DNA of 13,443 bases. Source: Flavobacteriaceae bacterium UBA3478. Its GTDB lineage: Bacteria; Bacteroidota; Bacteroidia; Flavobacteriales; Flavobacteriaceae. The stretch is from assembly GCA_002381155.1 (NCBI GenBank), contig DFQX01000056.1, forward strand, positions 1-13,443, written 5' to 3'. This document shows, in pieces, positions 1 to 6,310 of the stretch (position 1 is the first letter of the stretch; each line of letters opens with the position of its first letter). A program made the translations under genes and the position numbers. A model generated the notes under the pieces. That model did not search any database and was not told the origin of the DNA. It was given only the letters and a program-made list of their open reading frames with translations.

Positions 1-678
1 GCTAAGTCTTTTAAAAACAGATTGCTAAAGGAGCATCCGAACAGTCTTTTTTCGCGACACCTCAATTCAAAAGGAATCGAGACCATTGCAATAGAGCAAC
101 GATTGGCTAAGCTGTATATTGACCGCAAGCATCAAGAGTTGCGAGCAACATTTGACAGTATTAACAAAGCTCAATTACGAACTAGCCCTTCTGCAGCCTT
201 ATTGTTTGCAAAAAATGAATTCAAGATTGCAGGCCTTGAAGCTTTTGAAAAGGCCTTAGAACAGTTGCGATTGCTCTACCCCAATAGTTATCTATCAAGA
301 AAAGCCATTCAAACCCTTAAGGGGATCAACGCTCAGTCTGAAAAGGCGGCAAATAGTGATTCTGCTAAAAACAGAGTGTCATTAGTATTGGATGTTAGCA
401 AAATGACTTCAGAGGAGCAGGTCAAGTTTCAAAGCAGGCTATCGAAAGTGCTCAGAGCACAGAATTATTTAGCCAAAGCCTATATCGAACAATTTGATAC
501 TGATCATACACTGGTTGTACTTCACCGCTTTTTTGAGACTTCTTACATCCAGGAATTTATTGATAACAACACCGACCTCCTGTCTTTGGCCTCTATCTAC
601 GTCATTACAGAATCGGAGTATATCAAGGCATATCAAACAAAGAACTGGACTCTTTTTTCTGAAAAACAAGTGCTGTAA
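1..678 (+). CDS. SprE/PorW-like TPR protein, C-terminal fragment
   Basis: The reading frame is open from the first base, so this is the 3' part (225 codons) of a longer gene whose start lies outside the window. The first half is helical with TPR-like signatures such as KEHPNSLFSRHL and LLYPNSYLSRKAI (tyrosine/proline-asparagine-serine turns between helices). After about residue 120 a mixed alpha/beta C-terminal domain follows, with a strand VSLVLDV, then HTLVVLHRF and ASIYVITESEYIKAY. From memory this ending matches the C-terminus of SprE/PorW lipoproteins of the type IX secretion and gliding machinery in Bacteroidota; the assignment is inference. The TAA stop abuts the ATG of atpZ with no gap, so the two are probably co-transcribed and translationally coupled. 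It could instead be an unrelated TPR protein; the missing N-terminus, where a lipobox would be, would settle this. Confidence 0.6.
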   Translation, partial: AKSFKNRLLKEHPNSLFSRHLNSKGIETIAIEQRLAKLYIDRKHQELRATFDSINKAQLRTSPSAALLFAKNEFKIAGLEAFEKALEQLRLLYPNSYLSRKAIQTLKGINAQSEKAANSDSAKNRVSLVLDVSKMTSEEQVKFQSRLSKVLRAQNYLAKAYIEQFDTDHTLVVLHRFFETSYIQEFIDNNTDLLSLASIYVITESEYIKAYQTKNWTLFSEKQVL

Positions 679-882
679 ATGAGTGATAATAAATTTCGTT
701 CGGCGATAAAGTATAGTGGAGCAGCCATTCAAATGGCTCTTATCATCATTGTTTTTGATTTTTTAGGCGAAAAACTTGGCGAGTATTTTGAAAAGGAATG
801 GATTTCTTCAACGATCACCTTGCTTGGAGTCTTTTTAGCCATGACCTCGATTATTATTCAAGTATTGAAAGAAAACAAATGA
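679..882 (+). CDS. atpZ: AtpZ/AtpI-family ATP synthase accessory protein
   Basis: A 67-residue protein with two predicted membrane helices (about 12-30 and 43-62) joined by a short charged loop, GEKLGEYFEKEW. The entry into helix 1 (KYSGAAIQMALII) and the EKLGEYF loop are typical of the small AtpZ family found upstream of atpB in many bacteria. AtpZ is thought to help F1Fo assembly or to act with AtpI in divalent-cation transport; the exact role is unsettled. The ATG directly follows the upstream stop codon, and the gene's own TGA overlaps the next ATG (ATGA at 879-882), so it is translationally coupled on both sides. Length and topology fit the family. Confidence 0.85.
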   Translation: MSDNKFRSAIKYSGAAIQMALIIIVFDFLGEKLGEYFEKEWISSTITLLGVFLAMTSIIIQVLKENK

Positions 883-1256
883 TTAAGAAAGGATTAAAAG
901 CTATTAGCATACCATTTGTTTTAAGCTTGATCCATTTTCTTTTAAGTGATCAACTAACAAGATCATTCTATCTATTTTTTGGGGCAATGATTGTGTTTGG
1001 GGGTTTGATTGTTTTGATATTGATAACGAAAGGCAAATCAGTTTATATTGGTTTTGGGTACTTAGGGTTTCTCGCCCTAAAATTAATTGTGTTTATTCTA
1101 TTGTATTTCGATGACTTGGAAACACTTTCGGGCACCGATGACATGGAGAAAATAGGATATTTAATTCCGCTTGTTATTTCTTTCTTTATAGAGGTTTTTG
1201 GATTACAAGCCGCATTGTCGTCTCAGACTCAAGACCAACCGAATAAAATTAATTGA
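879..1256 (+). CDS. Four-helix membrane protein in the AtpI position
   Basis: A 125-residue hydrophobic protein with four predicted membrane helices (about 8-23, 30-50, 57-77, 93-112) and a short polar tail. I chose the ATG at 879 because it overlaps the atpZ stop as ATGA; the in-frame ATG at 798 would run through 84 bases of atpZ and adds a hydrophilic leader with no family resemblance. Size, four-helix topology and position between atpZ and atpB match AtpI (UncI), which aids c-ring assembly, but I see no diagnostic motif, so the functional call rests on topology and synteny. Region 57-77, with a lysine followed by LIVFILLY, is reminiscent of AtpI helix 3. The gene ends just before the atpB promoter. 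Confidence 0.7.
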   Translation: MIKKGLKAISIPFVLSLIHFLLSDQLTRSFYLFFGAMIVFGGLIVLILITKGKSVYIGFGYLGFLALKLIVFILLYFDDLETLSGTDDMEKIGYLIPLVISFFIEVFGLQAALSSQTQDQPNKIN

Positions 1257-1262
1257 CAAAGG

Positions 1263-1292
1263 TTTATAACTAGAGAAGAATACTTACCTTTG
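1263..1292 (+). promoter_or_regulatory. Bacteroidota-type promoter for atpB operon
   Basis: TACCTTTG at 1285-1292 is a full match to the Bacteroidota -7 box TAnnTTTG. TTTA at 1263-1266 is a 3-of-4 match to the -33 TTTG box with an 18-base spacer. Transcription would begin near 1297-1300, leaving a leader of about 30 bases before the ATG at 1331. This argues against the in-frame TTG at 1301 as the start codon. The box lies in the 74-base gap between the AtpI-like gene and atpB and would give the structural subunits a promoter separate from the atpZ region. The -7 box is also the right arm of an inverted repeat (CAAAGGT at 1257-1263). Confidence 0.6.
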
Positions 1293-1330
1293 CCACGATT
1301 TTGAAAATTTTAGTGAAAGAAACAACTCAC

Positions 1331-2464
1331 ATGAACCTACGAAAATCTGGTAGAAATAAGTTACTCGGCTTAATAAGTTTATTCGTTTTTTGTTCGGCGT
1401 TTGCCTCTGGCACAGCACCAAAATCAGACGGTGATTCTGAAGGCCACGGAGCCATTACAAGTGAGTCTGAGATAAGTGAGTATATTCTTCACCACATAAA
1501 AGACGCCCACGACTTTCATTTATTTTCCTACGATGATTCAGAAGGCCACCGTAGACACGTAGGCTTTCCGCTTCCTGTTATTGTCCATACCTCAAAGGGA
1601 ATAAAGACCTTTATGTCCTCTAAATTTCATCATGACGACTCAGGCCATCATGTGGTTGAAAAAGATGGTGTCGCACTAGTTAAGTATCATGAAAAGATTT
1701 ACGAGCTAGATCAAGGAGCTCATAGAGTTGAGTTTGACGAAGCACACCACCCAACCAACGCTCATGCTGTATTAGACCTTTCTGTTACGAAAAGCGTTTT
1801 TGGAATGTTGTTAGTTTTCACCCTGTTGATATTCTGGTTTAGAAGACATGCGTTGCAATACAGAAAGAATAGCATACCTAAGGGATTTTCTAGAATTTTA
1901 GAGCCGCTTGTGATTTATGTTAGAGATGAAATCGCAAAGCCTAATATTGGAGAAAAGCAATACAGAAAGTTTATCGGCTTTTTAATGACGGTTTTTTTCT
2001 TTATCTGGACGTCAAACCTTTTAGGCTTAATGCCTTTCGGTTTTAATATTACTGGGCAGATTGCAGTGACCTTTTCTCTAGCGCTATTCACATACAGTAT
2101 CACACATTTTAGCGCAAAAAAAGATTATTGGAAGCACATCTTTTGGATGCCTGGAGTCCCAATCCCTATGAAAATTATTTTGGCCCCAATCGAACTGTTA
2201 GGAACCCTGACTAAACCATTCGCGCTAATGGTGCGTTTGTTTGCAAATATTTCAGCAGGACATATCGTGGTTATGAGCATTATAGCCATTGGCATTACAT
2301 TGAGAAACACCATGGGAGTGATCGGCGCAAGCGCGCTTTCTTTTGCGCTATCACTTTTTATAACCACAATAGAACTGTTAGTAGCTTTTCTACAAGCTTA
2401 TATCTTTACAATGCTTTCTGCACTGTTTATCGGTATGGCTGTAGAAGAACATGAACACCATTAG
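1331..2464 (+). CDS. atpB: ATP synthase Fo subunit a, with His-rich N-terminal extension
   Basis: Subunit a forms the proton half-channels of Fo against the c ring. From the ATG at 1331 the protein has 377 residues, about 100 more than the E. coli protein. It begins with a signal-like segment (LLGLISLFVFCSAFAS), followed by about 110 extracytoplasmic residues holding 17 histidines (for example FHHDDSGHH), then the family core. The essential helix reads LMVRLFANISAGH, with the stator arginine at residue 302; the LVAFLQAYIFTM helix carries the conserved glutamine at 355. The C-terminus is again acidic and His-rich (EEHEHH). The extension is a known feature of Bacteroidota AtpB, of unknown function. 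A TTG at 1301 would add ten residues but lies at the predicted transcription start, so I reject it. atpE follows after 35 bases. Confidence 0.97.
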   Translation: MNLRKSGRNKLLGLISLFVFCSAFASGTAPKSDGDSEGHGAITSESEISEYILHHIKDAHDFHLFSYDDSEGHRRHVGFPLPVIVHTSKGIKTFMSSKFHHDDSGHHVVEKDGVALVKYHEKIYELDQGAHRVEFDEAHHPTNAHAVLDLSVTKSVFGMLLVFTLLIFWFRRHALQYRKNSIPKGFSRILEPLVIYVRDEIAKPNIGEKQYRKFIGFLMTVFFFIWTSNLLGLMPFGFNITGQIAVTFSLALFTYSITHFSAKKDYWKHIFWMPGVPIPMKIILAPIELLGTLTKPFALMVRLFANISAGHIVVMSIIAIGITLRNTMGVIGASALSFALSLFITTIELLVAFLQAYIFTMLSALFIGMAVEEHEHH

Positions 2465-2499
2465 TTTGTATTTATTTCGTTTAACATAAAATTTAAATT

Positions 2500-2694
2500 A
2501 TGACAATTCCAAATTTAGTAGGTGCCGGATTAATTGTAATAGGTGCTGGTATTGGTTTAGGCCAAATCGGAGGTAAAGCTATGGAGGGTATTGCACGCAA
2601 TCCAGAAGCGACTTCTAAAATCCAGACAAATATGATTATTATCGCGGCTTTATTAGAAGGGCTGGCGTTTGCAGCGATCTTCCTAGGAAAGTAA
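2500..2694 (+). CDS. atpE: ATP synthase Fo subunit c
   Basis: A 64-residue hairpin of two membrane helices that forms the rotating c ring. Helix 1 holds the packing motif GAGIGLG (residues 15-21), the polar loop reads ARNPEA (32-37), and helix 2 carries the ion-binding glutamate E53 within ALLEGLAF. The residues after the glutamate are Gly-Leu-Ala, not the Ser-Thr and Tyr typical of sodium-binding rings, so proton coupling is inferred. It is at the short end of the family: E. coli c has 79 residues, and here almost nothing lies outside the two helices. It is followed directly by a strong hairpin (2696-2742) that may set its expression relative to downstream subunits, as c is needed in many copies per complex. 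Confidence 0.97.
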   Translation: MTIPNLVGAGLIVIGAGIGLGQIGGKAMEGIARNPEATSKIQTNMIIIAALLEGLAFAAIFLGK

Positions 2695-2695
2695 T

Positions 2696-2742
2696 AATGA
2701 ATCTATACAAACAGGGACGGTTGGTTCCTGTTTGGATTCATT
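2696..2742 (+). promoter_or_regulatory. Intercistronic RNA hairpin between atpE and atpF
   Basis: A long inverted repeat begins two bases after the atpE stop. The outer arm AATGAATC (2696-2703) pairs with GATTCATT (2735-2742). After a four-base bulge (TATA, 2704-2707), CAAACAGG (2708-2715) pairs with CCTGTTTG (2727-2734), extended by a G-U and an A-U pair around the seven-base loop CGGTTGG. The total is about 18 pairs. Only TTT precedes AAAG downstream, so it does not look like a full intrinsic terminator. An mRNA-stabilising or processing element that favours atpE is the more likely role. The structure is seen in the sequence; the function is inferred. Confidence 0.7.
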
Positions 2743-2763
2743 TAAAGTCATTAAACAGAACGC

Positions 2764-3264
2764 ATGGATCAACTATTAAACGATTTTTCTCCGGGCTTAT
2801 TCATTATACAAAGCGTATTAATGTTAGTTGTCATTTTTTTGATGATCAAATTTGCTTGGAAACCCATCATTTCTGCTCTTGATGAAAGAGAGGAGGGGAT
2901 TAAGAACGCTCTTGAGTCTGCTGAAAAGGCGAAGCTAGAGATGGAAAGTATTTCTTCGTCAAATGAAAAGCTCTTTAATCAGGCTCGCGAAGAACGTGAC
3001 ACCTTGCTTAAAGAAGCCCGTGAAATCAAGGCTAAGATAATTGCTGAGGCTGAAGCAAACGCCGAAGCAGAAGCAGCAAAAATCATTGCTAGCGCGAAAG
3101 AAGCCATTGAGGCAGAGAAAAAAGAGGCTTTAGCAGAGTTAAAATCTGAGGTAGCTCAACTTTCTATTTCGGTAGCTGAAAAATTATTGAAAGAAGAACT
3201 TTCTGACGCCAAAAAGGACGCGTCATTTGTGAACGGTTTACTTGGAGAGGTAAACTTAAAATAA
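2764..3264 (+). CDS. atpF: ATP synthase Fo subunit b
   Basis: Subunit b is the peripheral-stalk protein linking Fo to the F1 head through delta. The 166-residue product has one N-terminal membrane helix (about 9-31) ending in KFAWKPIISALDEREEGI, the usual b-subunit boundary. A long, highly charged Ala/Glu/Lys-rich helix follows (about 40-150), which would form the right-handed coiled-coil dimer. The most repetitive part (EAEANAEAEAAKIIASAKEA, about residues 96-115) is low in complexity but normal for the family. The start at 2764 leaves a 69-base gap after atpE that holds the hairpin. The next gene, atpH, starts three bases after the stop, so coupling is likely. Confidence 0.96.
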   Translation: MDQLLNDFSPGLFIIQSVLMLVVIFLMIKFAWKPIISALDEREEGIKNALESAEKAKLEMESISSSNEKLFNQAREERDTLLKEAREIKAKIIAEAEANAEAEAAKIIASAKEAIEAEKKEALAELKSEVAQLSISVAEKLLKEELSDAKKDASFVNGLLGEVNLK

Positions 3265-3267
3265 ACT

Positions 3268-3807
3268 ATGAAACACTCGAGAGCCTCATTACGATACGCA
3301 AAAGCTTTGTATGCTGCAGCTTCTGAAAAGAACGCTGTCGACGCCGTACAAAGCGATCTAGCATCTATCAAACTAACTTTGTCTGAAAACAACGAATTAG
3401 TTGCTGTGCTTGAATCGCCCGTGGCGAGTAGCAGAGTGAAAAGAGCTTATCTCGATCAAATTTTCACTGATTTAAACCCGTTGACAAGCGGCCTGCTTAA
3501 TGCTCTTGTTAGCAACGATCGACTTGAATTACTTCAAGATGTTATTACTCGTTACGCTGAAAAGCACAATGAAGGTCGTGGAGCAGTTGTTGCAACACTG
3601 AAAAGCAGTTCGGCTACAACTGAAGCTTTTGACAACGAAATCATTGCAAAAATCAAAGCCTCTGGTTATTCAGAGGTAAGTCTTGAAAAACAAATTGTAC
3701 CTGAACTTATTGGTGGATTTGTTTTAAGAATTAACGACCTGCAGTTTGATGCAAGTCTTTCAAAACAACTGAATCGATTAAAAAGAGAATTTTCTAATAG
3801 TCTATAA
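3268..3807 (+). CDS. atpH: ATP synthase F1 subunit delta
   Basis: Delta caps the F1 head and holds it to the b stalk. The 179-residue length is normal. The N-terminal helical domain begins SLRYAKALYAAASEKN, the family's usual opening, and includes the ESPVASSRVKRAYLDQIF stretch. The C-terminal signature (about 143-175) reads VPELIGGFVLRINDLQFDAS followed by SLSKQLNRLKREF, which matches the OSCP/delta pattern of a glycine pair, then an Ile/Leu-Arg-Ile strand, Asp and a terminal basic helix. Three bases separate it from atpF and two from atpA, consistent with coupled translation. Confidence 0.96.
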   Translation: MKHSRASLRYAKALYAAASEKNAVDAVQSDLASIKLTLSENNELVAVLESPVASSRVKRAYLDQIFTDLNPLTSGLLNALVSNDRLELLQDVITRYAEKHNEGRGAVVATLKSSSATTEAFDNEIIAKIKASGYSEVSLEKQIVPELIGGFVLRINDLQFDASLSKQLNRLKREFSNSL

Positions 3808-3809
3808 CG

Positions 3810-5390
3810 ATGGCAGAAGTAAAAGCAGCTGAAGTTTCAGCAATCTTAAAAAAGCAAATCGAAGGATTCGACGCTAGTGCTACCCTTGACGAGGTAGGAA
3901 CTGTACTTGCGGTTGGTGATGGTATCGCACGTATTTACGGTCTATCTAACGCACAATACGGAGAACTTGTTGAGTTCGACGGGGGAATGCAAGGAATTGT
4001 ACTTAACCTTGAAGAGGACAATGTAGGTATTGTACTTCTTGGTCCATCTAAAGAAATTACAGAAGGTTCTACCGTTAAGAGAACACAACGTATCGCTTCT
4101 ATCAATGTTGGAGAAGGTGTAGTTGGTCGTGTTCTTAATACTCTTGGCGAGCCAATCGACGGAAAAGGAGCTATCGAAGGAGAGACCTTCGAGATGCCTC
4201 TTGAACGCAAGGCGCCTGGGGTAATTTTCAGACAGCCAGTAAATGAACCGCTTCAAACCGGAGTAAAGGCGATTGATGCAATGATTCCTGTAGGTAGAGG
4301 TCAGCGTGAGCTGGTTATTGGTGACCGTCAAACGGGTAAAACCACTGTTTGTATCGACACAATTCTAAATCAAAAGGAATTTTACGATGCAGGTGAGCCA
4401 GTATACTGTATTTATGTAGCTGTTGGTCAAAAAGCTTCAACGGTAGCTGCTATTGCTAAAACTCTTGAAGATAAGGGAGCTTTAGCTTATACTACCATTG
4501 TAGCAGCAAACGCATCAGATCCTGCGCCTATGCAGGTTTATGCTCCTTTTGCTGGTGCAGCAATTGGAGAATATTTTAGAGACACAGGTCGTCCAGCACT
4601 AATCGTTTATGATGATCTTTCTAAGCAGGCGGTAGCTTACCGTGAGGTGTCACTTCTTCTACGTCGTCCACCGGGACGTGAGGCGTATCCTGGAGACGTT
4701 TTCTACCTTCACTCAAGACTACTTGAGCGTTCAGCTAAGGTTATCGCAGATGATTCAATTGCGAAGAACATGAACGACCTTCCAGAGTCATTAAAGGATA
4801 AAGTAAAAGGTGGAGGATCGCTAACCGCTCTTCCTATCATTGAAACACAAGCGGGAGACGTTTCTGCTTATATCCCAACCAACGTAATTTCGATTACTGA
4901 TGGTCAGATTTTCTTAGAGCAAGATTTATTCAACCAAGGGGTTCGTCCTGCGATTAACGTGGGTATCTCTGTTTCGCGTGTAGGAGGTTCTGCACAAATC
5001 AAGTCGATGAAGAAAGTTGCGGGTACTTTGAAACTTGATCAAGCACAGTTTAGAGAGCTAGAAGCGTTTGCTAAATTTGGTTCTGATCTTGACGCGGCAA
5101 CCCTTAACGTAATTGAAAAAGGACGTCGTAACGTGGAGATTCTAAAACAGGCACAGAACGATCCTTATACGGTAGAAGATCAGGTAGCGATTATCTATGC
5201 AGGTTCTAAAAACCTACTTAGAGAAGTTCCTGTAACTGCAGTTAAGGCTTTTGAGAAGGACTATATTGAAACGCTAAGAATGAGTCATCAAGAGGTTCTT
5301 TCTAGCTTGAAAGCAGGAAAATTAACCGACGAGGCAATTGCAGTACTAACTGAGGTAGCTGCTGAAGTAACTAAACGACACCAAGCATAA
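3810..5390 (+). CDS. atpA: ATP synthase F1 subunit alpha
   Basis: Alpha forms the F1 hexamer with beta and binds non-catalytic nucleotide. The 526 residues cover the N-terminal beta-barrel, the nucleotide-binding domain and the helical C-terminal domain. The Walker A motif GDRQTGKT lies at 171-178 and the Walker B strand LIVYDDL at 264-270. The family signature PAINVGISVS lies at 380-389 and is followed by the arginine finger R390 in SRVGG. Arginine codons are dominated by CGT (about 15 of 25 by hand count), with frequent GGT and CTT, suggesting selection for high expression. The gene starts two bases after atpH and is followed by atpG after ten bases. Confidence 0.98.
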   Translation: MAEVKAAEVSAILKKQIEGFDASATLDEVGTVLAVGDGIARIYGLSNAQYGELVEFDGGMQGIVLNLEEDNVGIVLLGPSKEITEGSTVKRTQRIASINVGEGVVGRVLNTLGEPIDGKGAIEGETFEMPLERKAPGVIFRQPVNEPLQTGVKAIDAMIPVGRGQRELVIGDRQTGKTTVCIDTILNQKEFYDAGEPVYCIYVAVGQKASTVAAIAKTLEDKGALAYTTIVAANASDPAPMQVYAPFAGAAIGEYFRDTGRPALIVYDDLSKQAVAYREVSLLLRRPPGREAYPGDVFYLHSRLLERSAKVIADDSIAKNMNDLPESLKDKVKGGGSLTALPIIETQAGDVSAYIPTNVISITDGQIFLEQDLFNQGVRPAINVGISVSRVGGSAQIKSMKKVAGTLKLDQAQFRELEAFAKFGSDLDAATLNVIEKGRRNVEILKQAQNDPYTVEDQVAIIYAGSKNLLREVPVTAVKAFEKDYIETLRMSHQEVLSSLKAGKLTDEAIAVLTEVAAEVTKRHQA

Positions 5391-5400
5391 GAAAGGCTTT

Positions 5401-6261
5401 ATGGCTAACTTAAAGGAAATACGTAACAGAATATCATCGGTTTCTTCAACCATGCAGATTACCAGCGCCATGAAAATGGTTTCTGCTGCTAAATTGAAGA
5501 AGGCCCAAGATGCTATTGTTGCTATGCGTCCCTACGCCGACAAGCTTTCTCTTTTATTGGCCGGCTTAGGACAAAACCTCGAAGAAGGTACGGAGAATGT
5601 ATATGCTGAAAAGCGCACCACCAAAAAAGTACTTCTTGTAACAATTAGTTCAAATCGAGGGCTTTGCGGGGCTTTTAACACCAATATCATTAAAGCAGTT
5701 AAAGCGGCATCTGAATCTTATGGTAAAGATGTGTCGGTTGAAATTTTAACAATCGGTAAGAAGGCAGCAGACGGCCTCAAAGCAGCCAATAGAGCTGGAG
5801 ACCATAGCTCAATCTATGATGATCTTACTTTTGATGCTTCTGCGACTATCGCAAATGATTTAATAGAAGCTTTCATTACGGAGCAATACGATGAGATCAG
5901 ACTCGTATATAATTCGTTTAAAAATGCCGCAACTCAAATTGTTAAGAACGAAGCGTTCTTGCCAATGGTAGCTGAGGGAGATGCTTCAGAGACCACCACT
6001 GAGGAGTATATTTTTGAGCCGTCGGCAGAGGAAATCGTAAACGAACTTATCCCGAAGTCTCTAAAAATTCAGCTGTACAAGGCGATTAGAGACTCTTTTG
6101 CTAGTGAGCACGGAGCTAGAATGACCGCCATGCACAAAGCAACAGATAACGCTAAGGAGCTTAGAGATCAGTTAAAACTTACCTATAACAAAGCGCGTCA
6201 AGCGGCGATTACCAATGAAATCCTTGAGATTGTAGGTGGAGCCGAAGCACTTAACGGGTAG
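5401..6261 (+). CDS. atpG: ATP synthase F1 subunit gamma
   Basis: Gamma is the central rotor shaft that couples c-ring rotation to catalysis in beta. The 286-residue product starts ANLKEIRNRISSVSSTMQIT followed by SAMKMVSAAKLKKAQ, the conserved N-terminal helix. It ends in the second helix with the signature ITNEILEIVGGAEA at about 271-284. The middle contains the Rossmann-like part (KKVLLVTISSNRGLCGAFN). A loop of acidic and threonine residues (EGDASETTTEEYIFEPSAEE, about 196-215) replaces a less acidic stretch in other phyla. This is the last gene of the local ATP synthase group; beta (atpD) and epsilon (atpC) are not in the window. Confidence 0.97.
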   Translation: MANLKEIRNRISSVSSTMQITSAMKMVSAAKLKKAQDAIVAMRPYADKLSLLLAGLGQNLEEGTENVYAEKRTTKKVLLVTISSNRGLCGAFNTNIIKAVKAASESYGKDVSVEILTIGKKAADGLKAANRAGDHSSIYDDLTFDASATIANDLIEAFITEQYDEIRLVYNSFKNAATQIVKNEAFLPMVAEGDASETTTEEYIFEPSAEEIVNELIPKSLKIQLYKAIRDSFASEHGARMTAMHKATDNAKELRDQLKLTYNKARQAAITNEILEIVGGAEALNG

Positions 6262-6280
6262 TTCGCCGACCCAGTTTGTT
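6256..6280 (+). terminator. Possible weak terminator at the end of atpG
   Basis: GGGT (6256-6259) pairs with ACCC (6269-6272) around a loop that contains TTCG, followed by AGTTTGTTT. The stem is only four to five pairs and overlaps the atpG stop codon, so at best partial termination is expected. It lies just before a TATCTTTA promoter-like box, which would fit a boundary between the ATP synthase genes and the envelope block. Confidence 0.25.
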
Positions 6281-6310
6281 TATCTTTAGGACATAAGTAA
6301 TTATGTCTTG
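6281..6310 (+). promoter_or_regulatory. Promoter-like box and palindrome before lipoprotein gene
   Basis: TATCTTTA (6281-6288) matches the Bacteroidota -7 box at seven of eight positions; I see no good -33 box. It overlaps the start of a perfect palindrome: GACATAA (6290-6296), loop GTAA (6297-6300), TTATGTC (6301-6307). In RNA this stem can be extended by G-U and A-U pairs that take in the TTG start codon (6308-6310), and the loop is of the stable GNRA type. It may act as an operator or as an mRNA structure limiting translation; both are inference. Confidence 0.4.

Noticed and set aside
798..878. In-frame upstream start for the AtpI-like gene
   Set aside because: It lies wholly inside atpZ and adds a polar leader; the ATG at 879 overlaps the atpZ stop as ATGA, a common coupling arrangement.
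1301..1330. TTG start giving atpB ten extra residues
   Set aside because: It falls at or next to the predicted transcription start, and the ATG at 1331 begins directly before a good signal-like segment.
2500..2694. Sodium-coupled c ring
   Set aside because: The residues after the ion-binding glutamate lack the Ser-Thr and Tyr ligands of known sodium types.
2696..2742. Intrinsic terminator after atpE
   Set aside because: The stem is long, but only three T residues follow before AAAG, and essential same-operon genes continue downstream; an mRNA element is more likely.
2697..2882. 61-codon open frame between atpE and atpF on the plus strand
   Set aside because: It runs through the hairpin and then out of frame into atpF; composition and lack of any recognisable feature mark it as a chance frame.
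3935..4331. Two long open frames opposite atpA on the minus strand
   Set aside because: They are out-of-frame shadows of a strongly codon-biased conserved gene and show low-complexity Ser/Pro/Thr-rich translations.
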